Assembly: GCF_000218685.1 (NCBI RefSeq)
Contig: NW_006763292.1
Span: 512,775-576,774, forward strand
Direction: 5' to 3'
Source: Serpula lacrymans var. lacrymans S7.9
Taxonomy: Eukaryota > Basidiomycota > Agaricomycetes > Boletales > Serpulaceae
Length of the DNA stretch: 64,000 nt
Shown: positions 1-11,400 of the stretch, piece after piece
Layout of the letters: every line of letters starts with the position of its first letter
How positions within the stretch are numbered: position 1 is the stretch's first letter
The notes under the pieces: generated by a model
Database searches by the model: none
The model's input: only the letters and a program-made list of their open reading frames with translations
Told to the model about the DNA's origin: nothing
Program-made: the position numbers and the translations under genes

Positions 1-389
1 GAAGGCACCTTTACAAGTAATGAGCTCGCCCACACCATATGGTGGTATCTTCGGGGTGGAAATGTTCCTTCTGACATAACTGAGTATCACGATTGGTTGT
101 CACTACTGCAAAGCCTGTAATAAAAGCCTCCTGGCCCATCAAAAATGACTGAGAACAGACGACTGAATATAGATCAAGTGCGCCATCATCATCGGTGCCA
201 GGGGTGCCCGGAGGGCAATGCTATTCATATCAAGCAAGAAGAGATAGCAGATAGCAATTTTCTGGTTTGTCACCAAGTGTAACACTTTTCATCACATGAT
301 CACATGATGGCATCAAAGGCCTATCTTATCTTATCAGTACTCAGTGGTGTGACAAGCTCTTTTCAAAACGAACTATGTCGCCGAACACG
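1..389. other. No gene seen
   Basis: No convincing coding region, RNA gene or repeat boundary is visible. A short run of TCACATGATCACATGATGG (about 293-311) resembles the CATGTGAC-type words seen in LTRs elsewhere in the window. Confidence 0.4.
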
Positions 390-500
390 TCAGCTCGTTC
401 CGAAACGGGCCACGGGTTTCGGAAGGGCACCGTTTTGAAACGAAACGAGACTTTTTTGGCGGGCAACGTTTCGAAACGGTGGCTGCCGAACCGGGCCTAA
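390..500. repeat. Patch of palindromic GTTTCGAAAC-type words
   Basis: Within about 110 bp there are several CGAAACG/CGTTTCG words, including the perfect palindrome CGTTTCGAAACG near 470 and an inverted pair TCCGAAAC...GTTTCGGA. The patch is more GC-rich than its flanks and lies just downstream of the coiled-coil gene. It could be a remnant of a short inverted-repeat element; no target duplication was recognised. Confidence 0.45.
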
Positions 501-1384
501 ACTACATTGCCGACTTCGTGCCACAATTTGTCCTGTGTCTACTCTAACAATACAAATATTTGATCGCGCGCATACATAATAAGCACTGTCTTTCATGCTT
601 CAGGCATCCTAGCGAATGCATGGGGACTAGACGATGCTCTACTTATTGAGTGAGCAGCCAGAGGCACTCCCCTGATCTTTCCCAACCAGCTCCTCTTAGA
701 CGGCTTTGCTGCATCCGCTATTGGTCCTGAAGCAGCTCGAGGGCTGTTTGTAACGTCTGAAATGAAGTGGGGTCCGGTCATTGCAGTCGTGATAGTGGTC
801 GTTATTCTCCGAACAGGTGAACTACTGGTGGTCAACCGTGAAGCTGAATTCCGTACTGGAGTAAAGCCAGATTGGTTCATATGTAACGCTCTTCTCAATC
901 GGGGTACGTTGGCGTTGGAGTGATTTGGTCTGGTTTCCTTCTCGGGGTAATGACCCTCTGGAGGAACGTCATTCCGTTCATCATCATCTGGAGCTGGCCT
1001 CTTCTTGCTCATTGACGGTCCTGATTGCATCAGATCGGTGTATTTCTCTGGAGTCCTTGTTTGAAAGACAGCTAGTTGAGCCACCCTTCTCTCTGCGAAT
1101 GCAGTGGGGTGGTCCAAATCCGTTGGTGCAGAAATGGTGCCTGCAGCAGATTTGAAGGATGCGGGAGCGATAGCCTGCTGCACGGGAAGAGAAGAGGCGC
1201 AAGGAACACTGTGCAATTGAGGATCGCTTGTCAAAATATCTTTAGGGTCACTCGCATAGTTTTCTACCATAGAAGTTTTACTTGCGGCGAGTTTGCTTTG
1301 TAGGTTTTGTATCTTCCGTGTCTTGGATTCCACTTTGGCGGTTAATTTTTTATTCACCTTCAGTGTTCTAAATGACGAGTAAGC

Positions 1385-1416
1385 CTGTGTCATTTTGATA
1401 GCGGCAAACAATAGAC
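1385..1416 (-). other. Possible 32-nt intron or frameshift
   Basis: The coiled-coil frame changes here. Removing a GT...CAG segment of only 32 nt restores it in phase 0. That is far below the usual intron length, so a frameshift mutation is an equally good reading. Confidence 0.4.
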
Positions 1417-1699
1417 TAACTCGAGGATGCGATCGTCATACTCTTCAATTTCTATGCACTTGTTTCGTAGTATCTCATCCATCTCGCGGTTCTTCTCACG
1501 TAATTCATGGACAACCTCTTCAAGATTAGGTATGAACTTCAGAGCAGCAAGTTCACGATGAAGGGTTGAGAGGACTGGTTCATGCTGGGCGGCTTGAAGA
1601 GCAAGATTAATCTCGGCTGCCTTTGATGTTTTTTCAGACTGGTCCAACTCTAGGTGTATTCTATCAAGGGCTTCCTCCAGACTAGAGTTTAATTCATAA

Positions 1700-1759
1700 C
1701 TGGAGGTAACATAAATGTATCAGTCGCTTCAATTTACAAAACAACAAAACATTACACAC
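1700..1759 (-). other. Spliceosomal intron of the coiled-coil gene
   Basis: On the minus strand the intron runs from a GTGTGT donor to a CTCCAG acceptor. It is 60 nt and phase 2, and joins two coiled-coil exons in frame. The length is typical of basidiomycete introns. Confidence 0.7.
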
Positions 1760-3831
1760 CTCTCTTTAATTTGTCCCTCCAGGTATCTGGTCAAAGAAAG
1801 TGACTTCTGAATCTCGGCCTTTAAGCAAGTGTTTTCGGTCAGGAGACAGTGCTTCTCCGCTTGAAGTACATAAAGTTCTGATTTAGCGCGATCCAGTTGT
1901 TTACGAGTGTCAATGATATGAGCTTGCATTTCGGTCTCATGTGCTTCTCTGTCTCGCATCCGAATATTGCTTTCCTCTCGCAGCTTTTTTTGTGTTTGTT
2001 GCAACTCGTAAAGCATCTCATCGACACGTCCGTTGGCCTGCTTTATCTCCTGTGAAAGTTTTAGCTTAGTCGTAGTAACGATATGCTCGTGATCTTCATC
2101 CTTGCTCAATACCTCGCCGTTGGCATGTGCTAGCTTGCGACTATAATCGTCTTCGACTTCGGCTAGCCTTTGCACAGTTCCACGATGAAGGCAATCTAGT
2201 CGAACGTATGACTGCTGAGCCGTCTCTAGGACTGCACTTGCGGAACAGAGTTCCTCTTTTAAGTGATTCAATTGCTGGCCTTGGTCTGTCTGAATTTTGG
2301 CATGCTTTACTTCAAGCTCCTGCAATGACAAAACTGCCTCTTCTCGTGTTTGCTGGCAACGAAGTTCCGCATCATCGTGTAGAGATTTGATGTTGTCGAG
2401 CTCTCCTTTTAAATGTTTGAGTTCTGCCTGCAGCTCGTCAGGATCATCTGCATGCAAGCGGCTCAGCATTTCCATTGCATACTCAAGTTGGCATTCTGAA
2501 GGTGAAATGCCACACTCGATAAGGGGCTTGACGTCGGCGTGTATCTGACGTCTAAAGGCACTCAAGCCGGTATGTGTGGCCGCCAAAGCAATGGTCATTT
2601 GGAACAACTCCGCGTCCCGTGCTTTGAGGGAGTTTACCAGGGAATGCCGTAATAACACGCCCTCTTCCAGATCCGCCTCGATGACTTTGTAGCGCTGGTG
2701 CCACTCGTCAGATATAGTCACAGTAGCCTTCTCTAGCTCATCCACCCTACGCTCCGACTGCAGGATAGCTTGAATGTGTTGGGTAGCAGAACGTTGAAGA
2801 ATCCTGATGGTAATCCTCGACTGTGTAACAGTTGCTGCGAATGCTGAAATCGTTGCTACCAGAGCTCCTTGTCCTTCCTCCTCAACTACCCTCAATCGTT
2901 CTTCCATCCTTTCCAGGTCAAGTTCGGCGGTTTCCAGTTTCTTGAGCGTCTCGTCCCTTGCCTCTCTCGCCTCTGCGCAATCTCCAACCATCGCGTCTTT
3001 CTGTGCTCCCAGAGTCTCCAGCTCTGAAGCCATCTCTGCAACCCGTTCATCCTGTAACCTTAAATTTGTCTCCAGCCGGCGAATGTCATGTTGATGGATA
3101 CCGATTTGTTCCGTTCGGCGAAGTACACGCATCTCGAGATCTGCAATCTGATTTCGTGTGACGTCACTGGAAGGCATGGGTAAGAGATGTTGCGCCTGCA
3201 GGTCACCGTATCGACGTTGTGCATTCACAAGCTCTTCCTTCGCAAGAATTAATTCCGATTGAAGATCAGTAACCTGAGCACAGAGAGATTTCCGTTGAGA
3301 ATCGGTATCTTGGTAGGACTTTGTGATATCAGACAGCTGACATCCCATTTGATCCAAAGTATCTTTCGTGCCCTTGAGTTCACTTGTGAGAGCTTTTTCC
3401 CTAAACGTTAAGCCTGAAACACTACCATCCCGGCTCGATTTCCACTGCATCAACTCTTTCGTGAGATTCTCCAATTCCATGTGTAAGCCTTGCACTCGGG
3501 AGTTACTCTCTTCCAACAGGCGCGCTTGATCTTCCGCAAATTTACAAACGTCCTGCAGGTGCTCGTCTGCGACTAGGAGATTAGAAGTAACTTCTGACAA
3601 GCGCCCTTCGGTGGAGTCAGCATGCTGCTGCAAGTGATTATACATGATAGCGAAAACGGTTGCTGCTGTAGTCAGATGTGTGATCTCTCGTTCCCGAATG
3701 ATTGAACCTCTGTCGAGGGAAGCAGCTGCATCTTGGATTTTAGATTCTGAGTCGTTGGGGAACTCCAGGGAAGGTTCGTTCAAGTTTGCAGAAGATGAAA
3801 TAAGCCAATGCCCGCAGTGATCTGACGCTCA

Positions 3832-3990
3832 AGCTCTCCTAGTGCAGCCACGTCTTGTATTATATAATACTATTTTTCCGAAAATATACCGAAACATTAA
3901 CACATTGTTGAACACCCACCGCTGACTGGCATAATATGCTATGGCAACTATGTTGCCCTATTTGTACTCACCGGAAATCACTCAGCCTTT
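3832..3990 (-). promoter_or_regulatory. Promoter/5' region of the coiled-coil gene (duplicated at 53361)
   Basis: This upstream segment, including a TATTATATAATAC stretch about 15 bp before the putative start, matches 53361-53520 with only scattered substitutions and small indels. The similarity runs from about 140 bp upstream through the first codons. It is the presumed core promoter of the minus-strand gene. Confidence 0.55.
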
Positions 3991-4639
3991 GCACCACATC
4001 AAAGCCATTCCAACCGAACATAGATATAAAATATAATATTTAATTGAACTCAGTGACCAGTGTGTGTACAAAAAAAACATGCTGCAAACATGAGGAAATT
4101 TATATAACATATTGAATTTTTCAGGGGACACTACCAGCACATCAGGAAATTGGGGAGGAGCTGTTATAGCCAGGCAGAGTTGATAACTATTCGCCAAAAT
4201 GCTGTGTCCCGATAGTGGCTTGTATGTATTGATGAAGCATTACCAGATATTAGCAGAGTGATAGTACACTGCACTTATATGATATGGCAAGCCTCATAAT
4301 GTTATTCAACTGGTAATTAGTAATACAAGTGAGGGTGATTGTAGTTGAAGTCATCTCAATGGTTCACACAGGTATAATTATGTGATGCTTTGACATCTGT
4401 GTTCATGATTCAACGTCAGACTGTCAGATTTTGTGAAGGATGTGTCTTCATGATATAAGCTAGTAATCATATCTCACATTCACAAACTGAGCCAGGGACA
4501 ATTGCTGTATGCTCCAGCAGTACTGCAAATGACTGTAATCTTTCTAATAAGACTATAAGTAACAGTAACTTGAAACTTGAATGAACCAATTCTTCTGAGA
4601 AAGAGGAGCTAACACTACAAACTGCAATTCGAGTTTACT
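3991..4639. other. Intergenic sequence, nothing recognised
   Basis: AT-rich sequence between the coiled-coil gene and the 3' end of the P0 transposase pseudogene. Short ORFs here have no coherent composition and look like chance frames. Confidence 0.4.
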
Positions 4640-6417
4640 AATCATAATTGTATCCTACTACATCTGTCCCATCTAGATCCAGTAACAATTTGTCAGTGTC
4701 CAAGTCCTCATCTGAGTCTTGATTGTAGCTGAAGTCTTCGCCTTCACGGTCTTGCAGTGTAAATTCTGGGTTGACGTCCTCTTCAATAAATACATTGCCG
4801 TCCTCCCCGTTATTTTTATCAAGCTGATCTCACTGGTAATTGTCTGTCTCAGAAGTTTGGACAGCACTGCTACTGGGTAGGTACTCCGTGAAGTCGTTTG
4901 TGGCAAAGACCACAAGTCTGTCAATGCCTTCAGATGCTTCACCGCAGGCATATGTGTGGCCAATCCCCAAGCAACAATGATAACACATAATCATGTCTCA
5001 ATCTACAAACCTGTAAGAAAAATATTGGTGGGTTTTTTTAGCGTTAAATATCACTGGGACTAACCAATTGATGTAGTACTTTTTCCAATCTTGTGCATCC
5101 TGAGCAAATTTGGACATCCCAATGCCATCAGGATGTAATTTCCCTTTGTGAAATGCTGGTACTAGGTGGCAGCTCCGCAGAACATTGGCTGGGTTGACAA
5201 AGCCGAAAGCATCATCTTCAGCCATGGGAACAAAATGTAGCATGTTCAGTTTGTACCAGCCTGAGTCTGTTTCTCTGTCCAAAGGACTGCACAATTTGTA
5301 CCACCTCACAATTAGAAATTTCATCTTACATGTGTGATAAGTTGTGACTTTTTGACCAGTACATACAATGTTTGCGTGGTAAATGCTCAGGACACAAGCA
5401 TAATAGAATGGGTGGGAGGGGCATCGCAGATTGGTGTTGCATCCATCCAGAGGAGCTAGTAACATGATATTGCAATGATCTGTGCGTGGGTTAACAATAT
5501 CTTGTGCTCGGCGGATGTTGTATATTGTATGTTGTGTAGTTGATGCGAAAGACGTTGTGAGTATACATTCTGTCATTTTTTAATATGACTTGAATGGAAG
5601 GTTGCTGGTTTGGTGAGGGATCATTAAGGTGACACTTGGAAACATTAGGAGCGAGAAGAGTCGATTGCATATGGTGAAACAAGTGAACCTTGAGGTTTGG
5701 TACAAAATCCTATAGCAAATCAGATTGATACTGGCATTGTACAGTATTAATTTATCTCTTACCGTGCAAGCTGGATTGAGGGAGTACATTTTGGAGAAGA
5801 ATGTGATGTGCAAAGGTGAGTTTTGAGACTTCCCTATGTGATGATTGTCATCAAGAGTGCTGGCCTCCTGATCAGCAGTGATGGCAGATCCTCAGAAGAC
5901 ATGCCAAGCTTCTGGCGCATGAGATGTATACAGGCCTCCTGATGCTCAATGTGAGTAAGCTGTTCAGTGTAGGTTTTCTTGCTGGTTCTTTTGTATCTAG
6001 ACTTCCCTGTCCGGTGCTCTAATTCACCCTGGGCACCGGTTATTACAAATGAAGCAAGATATGTTTAGGTGAACTTACAGGCTCAGTGGAATAGGAGTCT
6101 GTAGTGCCAAAGAACCTGATTTGTGCAGGATAATCCCCAAGCGCATGGAGTTTATAGGTTTGTAGGTTGAATGTCTTGGGTTTTTGGGCAGCTCCTGATG
6201 ATGTTGACTGAATGTCAGTGCCTTGCTGGATTTGACGGCACCTTTGTGCATCGGCTTCGCCCCGGAGTTCCCTAGTAAAGAAGGCAGAGCAAGTATTTGC
6301 AGCAAATTTTGTAATTTATCACCTAGACTTTTAGTTACTGCATCTAATATTTTCAGAGTATTGTCAGTATGCATGCATAGTTTAGCTAACCGTGCCAATG
6401 AGCCATACAGAGTAGCA
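4640..6417 (-). pseudogene. Plavaka-type transposase P0, C-terminal part
   Basis: Read on the minus strand with small introns, this gives recognisable late Plavaka-type segments: a block ending HTYACGEA, the stretch RTDHCNIMLLAP, the block DAFGFVNPANVLRSCHLVPA, and PKTFNLQTYKLHALGDYPAQ followed by a GTAAGT donor. Stops replace expected sense codons (for instance a TGA in FVD-stop-DMIM near 5000, and one in the segment before 5820), and a one-base loss disturbs the frame near 6370. It is therefore a decayed DDE transposase of a cut-and-paste element. It continues at 17732 on the other side of Element 1, which was inserted into it. Confidence 0.75.
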
Positions 6418-6460
6418 CATCAGGAAAAAACACTTTGGCTATATAGGCTCTTATAGTACT
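6418..6460. repeat. Element 1 left terminal inverted repeat
   Basis: Begins CATCAGGAAAAAACACTTT and continues to GCTATATAGG. It is the inverted counterpart of 17703-17731 (GCTATATAGCAAAAGGC then TTTTTCCTGATG), with the first 12 bp best conserved. Confidence 0.75.
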
Positions 6461-6830
6461 ATAGTTGTAATAGAAACCCCAGCATCTATTCAGGAATAAT
6501 GTGCTCTTATAGTATTCTTATAGTTGACTATAGTTCCAAGAGACTTGTATAGTAGCATCAATACTATGACAGCATTTGCTATGAACATAGCATTTACAGC
6601 ATTTAAAGCATCCATAGCACCCATAGCACCCATACACTCATAGCACTCATCTAATACATTGATACTATGGTAGCATTTAGGGCAGATATTACACTCAATG
6701 CACTTGTTACACTCAGAGCAGCTAAATAATGCAATAAAAACAGCACAATAATATTTTTTACTTCTAGCAACAATGAAATGTAGGATACATAGATAGAAAA
6801 CAAGGAATACCATCAAGCAGTATGCTCAAC
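6461..6830. repeat. Left subterminal CATAG/CTATAG-rich region of Element 1
   Basis: Dense short words such as CTATAG, TATAGT, CATAGC and TAGCA occur in both orientations, partly as near-tandem CATAGCACC copies around 6605-6650. Such subterminal arrays are where CACTA-like transposases usually bind; the binding role is inferred. Confidence 0.5.
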
Positions 6831-6984
6831 AACAGTGACAGTGCCTTCCAGGGCTTTAAAATCAATACCAAAATCTTCATCTTTCATATAATCGTCATCA
6901 ATCCCTAGATAGTGAAGATTTGCCAGATTTCTATTTTGATAAATCAGTAGCTGTAAAAGCTCAAGTATTGATGCTTACAAAATG

Positions 6985-8865
6985 TCCTGGTACAAGCCAT
7001 CTCTCATTTTCTTCGTCCAGATAGGACTTTTCCTCTGAAGAACTGACAACTTTTTGAAGTAGTATTCCCACCTAAGCAATATTGAAAACAAGTCAATGTA
7101 AATATGTAATAACTTACCTGATTTTGAAAACATTCTCTGAGAACTCAATTGTGGCCTTGTTGCCATTCATATATGCTCTGAGTCAACATTCAATCTGAAA
7201 GCATAATAAGATAAACACCTGGATAAAGAAGGCTAGAACTTACAGCTGTGGTAACTGATTATGTATTAAGTCCTTGAAGGTCTGATGAGAAAAAGATTTC
7301 TGCTTGTTAAACATTCTGGCCTTAAAAATGGTTAAGATTGACGTCAATATGGGGAGAAAAATAGCTCACCTTGATGTCAAGATCACCATCAGCAAATGCA
7401 CCAGTCTCTAAAAGCCATGTTACGACTTCTTTGATCTGAGCTGGCGTCATATCACCAGGAATATGGTAAGCACCATTGATCATAAAATGAGCTTTGGCTA
7501 CAATTTTTCCCCAGACCTGGGCTGTTACGATCTCTATTGGACATTTAAGGACTACTCATTTTTTTTTACTCATCGGTTATACCATTGGACCGATGACTCA
7601 TTTCCTTCACATACACTTCCGTTCCTCTCGCATTCACAGTACCTATTATAGTACATAGTCCTCAACAGACGGACCAGCCCTAGATAGGACCTAACTCCTA
7701 TCACCGATTCCTTTCCATTATAAATACCGTGTAACAGCAGTAGTATTCTCTAATACGATTCTACGCAGTTTACGCTTACAAAGCTAGACTCCTAAGATCA
7801 AGACTTCTACTCAGAAGAAGACCAACTCTCGTTGGAAGACCTCCACTCAGAACTATGTTCTCGAACTTGTCTTCGGATAAGTCTCTTTATAAAACCTCGA
7901 CAAACCCTCAGACTTTGTTAAGCACTTTGTGCGTAACATGGGCAACAACAGACCAAACCTAGTAAAAAGAGTCATTGATTAGTATGATATTATTAGAAGT
8001 GGTGACACATACATAGTCAATTGATGTGTTTTTGATTTCTTCATTGCTGTTAACCTCTAGAAGCTTGGCTTGTATATCTTCTTGGCCTTTTGAAGCATCA
8101 ATGAGCCTTTTCCAAGAAAATTTGGGCCGGCAGGTAGGTGAATCCTTCTTGAGTTACAATATGCAGTCTCATGACAGCATGCCCAGTGGTAGCAAGATCC
8201 AGAAGATAACTGTGAAATATATTGAGGGTGATCCCACGCCTTTTCCCCATCTTTGGCGGTAACGAGAGAGCTGCACGTGTAGAAACAGAGGTAGAGGTAA
8301 AAGACATCCTGGACAAAGGTGTAGAAGACTTTCTGGACAAACTAGTCCTCTCCTGTATAACAATAGGCCTGGACTTGGGCTGCTATACAGGCTGTTAGCT
8401 TTATGAATGTAAGAAGTATTCAGAAACATACTTGATCATCCAGAATAAGTTGATCAACATCTTAGCAGCACATAAGTATTTTCATCTAGAAATGATTATA
8501 TCTTACCATCTGGTCTAGCACCCTCATCCTCATCATAATCATTGCTGCTTCCATCCTCACCTATGCGTGGCTTTCGAGTTAGGACCCCTTGAAAATCTTC
8601 CTCATCAGAATTAACTAGCTGTTTTCTTTCTCGTTGCTGAGGGAGATGAGTGTATTCTTTATAAATCCAGAATACATGTCTTACCTATGTATTTGGCTTC
8701 CATTGCCTCTTTCTGAGCTGCCTGGGTAGATTGTACCCTGGCATTCATAGTCAAAGTAACTGCATTGTTTTGCCCCTTGGAGGCATTAACTTTAGATTTA
8801 CCCTTCGTATTTTTTTGCCTGCCATCAAAGTTGACCAGCCTATGAGAAAGTAAACAGAGAATCAA
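6985..8865 (-). pseudogene. DUF6532-domain protein, Element 1 cargo (broken)
   Basis: Minus-strand exons give DUF6532-like pieces in the expected order: WKRLIDASKGQEDIQAKLL and a downstream SIDYV (about 8110-7990), then IPGDMTPAQIKEVVTWLLE and GAFADGDLDIK (about 7480-7370), then KATIEFSENVFKI (about 7160-7125) and PIWTKKMRDGLYQDIL (about 7020-6975). DUF6532 proteins are abundant in Agaricomycetes and have no established function. A solo LTR (7523-7938) sits between the second and third pieces, so the gene is dead. The N-terminal part (8660-8865) is Lys/Asn/Gln-rich and probably disordered. A homologous gene lies in the same relative place in Element 2. Confidence 0.65.
7523..7938 (+). mobile_element. 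Solo LTR, family B, copy 1
   Basis: A 416-bp segment starting TGTTACGATC and ending GCGTAACA, flanked on both sides by TGGGC, a perfect 5-bp target duplication. A TATAAATA box at 7719-7726 suggests plus orientation. No internal retroelement sequence is present, so it arose by LTR-LTR recombination. It disrupts the DUF6532 gene. A second copy is at 31229-31642, inverted. Confidence 0.88.
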
Positions 8866-9005
8866 GTATAACAGAGAAGTGAAAATTTACCCACAGAGTT
8901 TAGGGCAGGCATTCTGGTTAGAATATGAATAACTCCTGACAATACCTCTGAGAATTGCTGAAAAATGCATACAAGAGTTGTATAGTAGTACTATAGACAG
9001 TGTAT

Positions 9006-10450
9006 TTATGCAAAGGGCCTCATGGCTTCATTTTCCTGCCAGCCATTTCTATAAGCAGCCCATGAAACAAATTCATGATCAGTATGAAGTACTATGGATG
9101 TACATTTACCATAATAAAGGTTGAGATGAGTGATATCAGACAACCTAAAAATTGCAAAGTCCCCATGATTCAGCTCAATGACAAGGCCTGTCTCAACCAT
9201 CATGGGAACCATCCCCCCTGAATGTTCCAATGGGGAGAACCAGGCAAAACTCCTGGTCCTTGCTTTCACGGTGAGCCTTTGTCTGTACATTGATATTGAT
9301 GACCAGTGAGAGAAAGGGGGAGGCTGGGAAGTTGTGGTTTCCTGGTAAGATGGACGCAATTTGCTCAAGCATCTGGCAGTTTTCAGGCAGGTGGGTTTGC
9401 ATCTAATACATCAATGAGATACCTGTGAGAAAATATTGAGAACCACTTGCAATACCATGTATCCAGTTAAACAGCTCTTTGAAGATGGCCTTGAGGGACT
9501 GAAACATTTTCTGGTTGTCTTTGATGTCCTTGGAGATGTATGGGATCACCTGGTATGTACACAGCCAACTCTGTCAAGCATAGAAGGAGGGATATTAGAG
9601 GGAGCTTCATGGCCCTGTGGAGCATCAGCAATAGGGAACATATTACAAGTAAACAACTCCACCTTGGTACAGTGGCGGTTGTACCATGACAAGTAAAGTA
9701 ATTGAAAGGTAGAGTCAACATCAACACGGGTGTTCTTCTCTGTCAATAGATCCGGGGTCCCAAACACTGCTAGTAGGTTGTTTGTAAGATAATTTTGTAT
9801 TTTTGCTGGAAGACTCATGCAGATGAATGCCATTGGTGTCTCATCATAGTTACGGATATCCACCAGGGAGCTTCGGACAAGTGAGAAATCAGCCATTGGA
9901 AATTTGTGAAAGATGTACTTGGGAATAGCATCCATGGGGATACAAATGTAGGCATCATTGGATATCTTCATTTGTTCTTTGTAGTGCCCGCGGAGCTGAC
10001 AACAAATGAGCTATTATATGTATTATAACATACTGAAGATGAATTATATACCTGTGATTGCAAATCATCTACGTCATTTCCTCTGTTGCCCTTCTCAGCA
10101 CGCTCTTGTTCACACTCTGTCCAGATATTGTTGGCTTGATGATCATGCTCTGCTCGGAAATGCTTAATTTGAGGCAGTAATTTGCCATAGACAGTGAGTA
10201 TGACTATCTTCTCCTTTTCCGCGCCTTTTTGCTGAACAATTAAATGTGAAACCCATTCATCTTCACCATCATGTTCTGAAGATTCCAAATAGTCTTGTGA
10301 ATCCGATTGAGGAGGGCTGTAAGGTCTAGGGAGGAAAATTTTCATTGGCGCAAGGAGCTTATAGCCAAGCTGATGGAGCGGAATAGGCATATTAAGGCTG
10401 GCGTCAACAGTGTTGATGATGAGAACTGTTGTTAGAAAACCACACACAAT
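9006..10450 (-). pseudogene. Element 1 cargo gene with TET/JBP-like 2OG-Fe(II) dioxygenase features
   Basis: Exons read leftward from about 10450. First comes a charged N-terminal part with IVILTVYGKLLPQIKHFRAE (about 10195-10140), then an intron at about 10000-10050, a middle exon (9971-9546) with LSWYNRHCTK, and a catalytic-like end (9368-9006). The end contains SLVININVQTKAHRES, then GDFAIFRLSDITHLNLYYGK, then SIVLHTDHEFVSW. This resembles the core of the TET/JBP-type 2OG-Fe(II) oxygenases known to be expanded and transposon-linked in Agaricomycetes. The metal motif H-x-D appears as HRE, DITH would supply the distal His, and the Arg expected after it is Cys. Frame breaks around 9200 and 9400-9540 also point to a dead copy. 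The family call is from motifs and spacing only. Confidence 0.5.
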
Positions 10451-10469
10451 ACAAACTAACACACAATTC

Positions 10470-11400
10470 CCAGATTCTACTGAACTTGTTTATGGGTTTT
10501 GCTCATAGAACAGTGGGAGCTCTGGTTGTTTGTGGGGTGGTATGTATGATGATCCTTCAAAGTAAAACCCAGAAATGTATGGGTGTGGGTTTTGAGTAGG
10601 AGGGATAGTTGAACTATAGAAGATAGGGGCTTTTTGAGACAAATATAGGATGAGCACTACCTTGCTAATCTTAGCACAAGGTAGGTTTGAGAATGACAAG
10701 ATAACGAGGTTCCTGGTGATAGCAGGCTCCTGATGCACAAACTGTAGTGCTCAGAAGGACTCTAATTGAAAGGGATGACAATCACTTTCAAAAGTGATGA
10801 GTGACAATGACAGCAGTTAACAGTAGTAACAGTGGGAAGTGTTGTGACCACACTGGATCACAAGTAGCAGAGTAGTGAACTTGAGATTTAGAGAAGAAGT
10901 CTGGATTGGATTTCTTGTTTTTTTATTATTTTTTACAAGGTAGAATACAGGGGTTTATATAGTAAAAGAAAAGTAGGCTATGCACAGTATAGCTGTGCAA
11001 AAAGAATGAGAAAGAACATGAAGGAAGGAATGTACACTGACAAATCCTGCATAGGTAGTACAGGATAAGATTGTCAAAAAAAGGAAAAGAAAGGGATAGA
11101 ACAATGAATGCTGTGAGTAATGTCACAGGTTTGTACAGCCATAAAGTAAACTCCAATAGCAAAAAGAGAGCAGGAAAATCATGATGTCATGGGAAGATGC
11201 AGTAAAAAAAAGGGCAAGGCAAAACACTATCAGTATCAACACAGTTCCTTTATTGTCAGTCAGGCATTCTAAAAAAATATGTGTCCATAAAAATGATTCA
11301 AAAATCAAAATAATCACACTGCAAATGAATGTTCTGCTGAAAAAAAAGAAACTGGAGCCACCAGTCCACCACCTAGTCCAAATCCGATGGTTCCATGGCC
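10470..11400. other. No gene recognised inside Element 1
   Basis: Contains low-complexity AT-rich stretches, including long T and A runs near 10915-10935, and short frames on both strands with unconvincing composition. Some may be introns or UTR of the neighbouring leftward genes. Confidence 0.35.

Larger units (their letters stand above)
593..3851 (-). pseudogene. Long coiled-coil protein gene with damaged 5' end
   Basis: An open frame of about 680 codons (3783-1760) is almost entirely heptad-rich, with many Glu, Lys, Gln, Leu and Arg residues, typical of a structural or scaffold coiled coil. A GT-AG intron of 60 nt (1700-1759) joins in frame to a second coiled-coil exon, and a third exon ends at 593 with a Ser/Pro/Arg-rich, probably disordered tail. 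No catalytic domain is visible and the family is not recognised. The 5' end looks broken: the expected start near 3849-3851 is GTG where a related copy at 53494 has ATG, and about 20 codons later the frame shifts before the long ORF begins. The main body is intact, so a downstream ATG or a different first exon could still make a protein. Role inferred only as a coiled-coil scaffold. Confidence 0.65.

Noticed and set aside
6490..6816. Cys/Met-rich minus-strand ORF
   Set aside because: It is produced by the CATAG/CATTTA subterminal repeats of Element 1, not by a gene.
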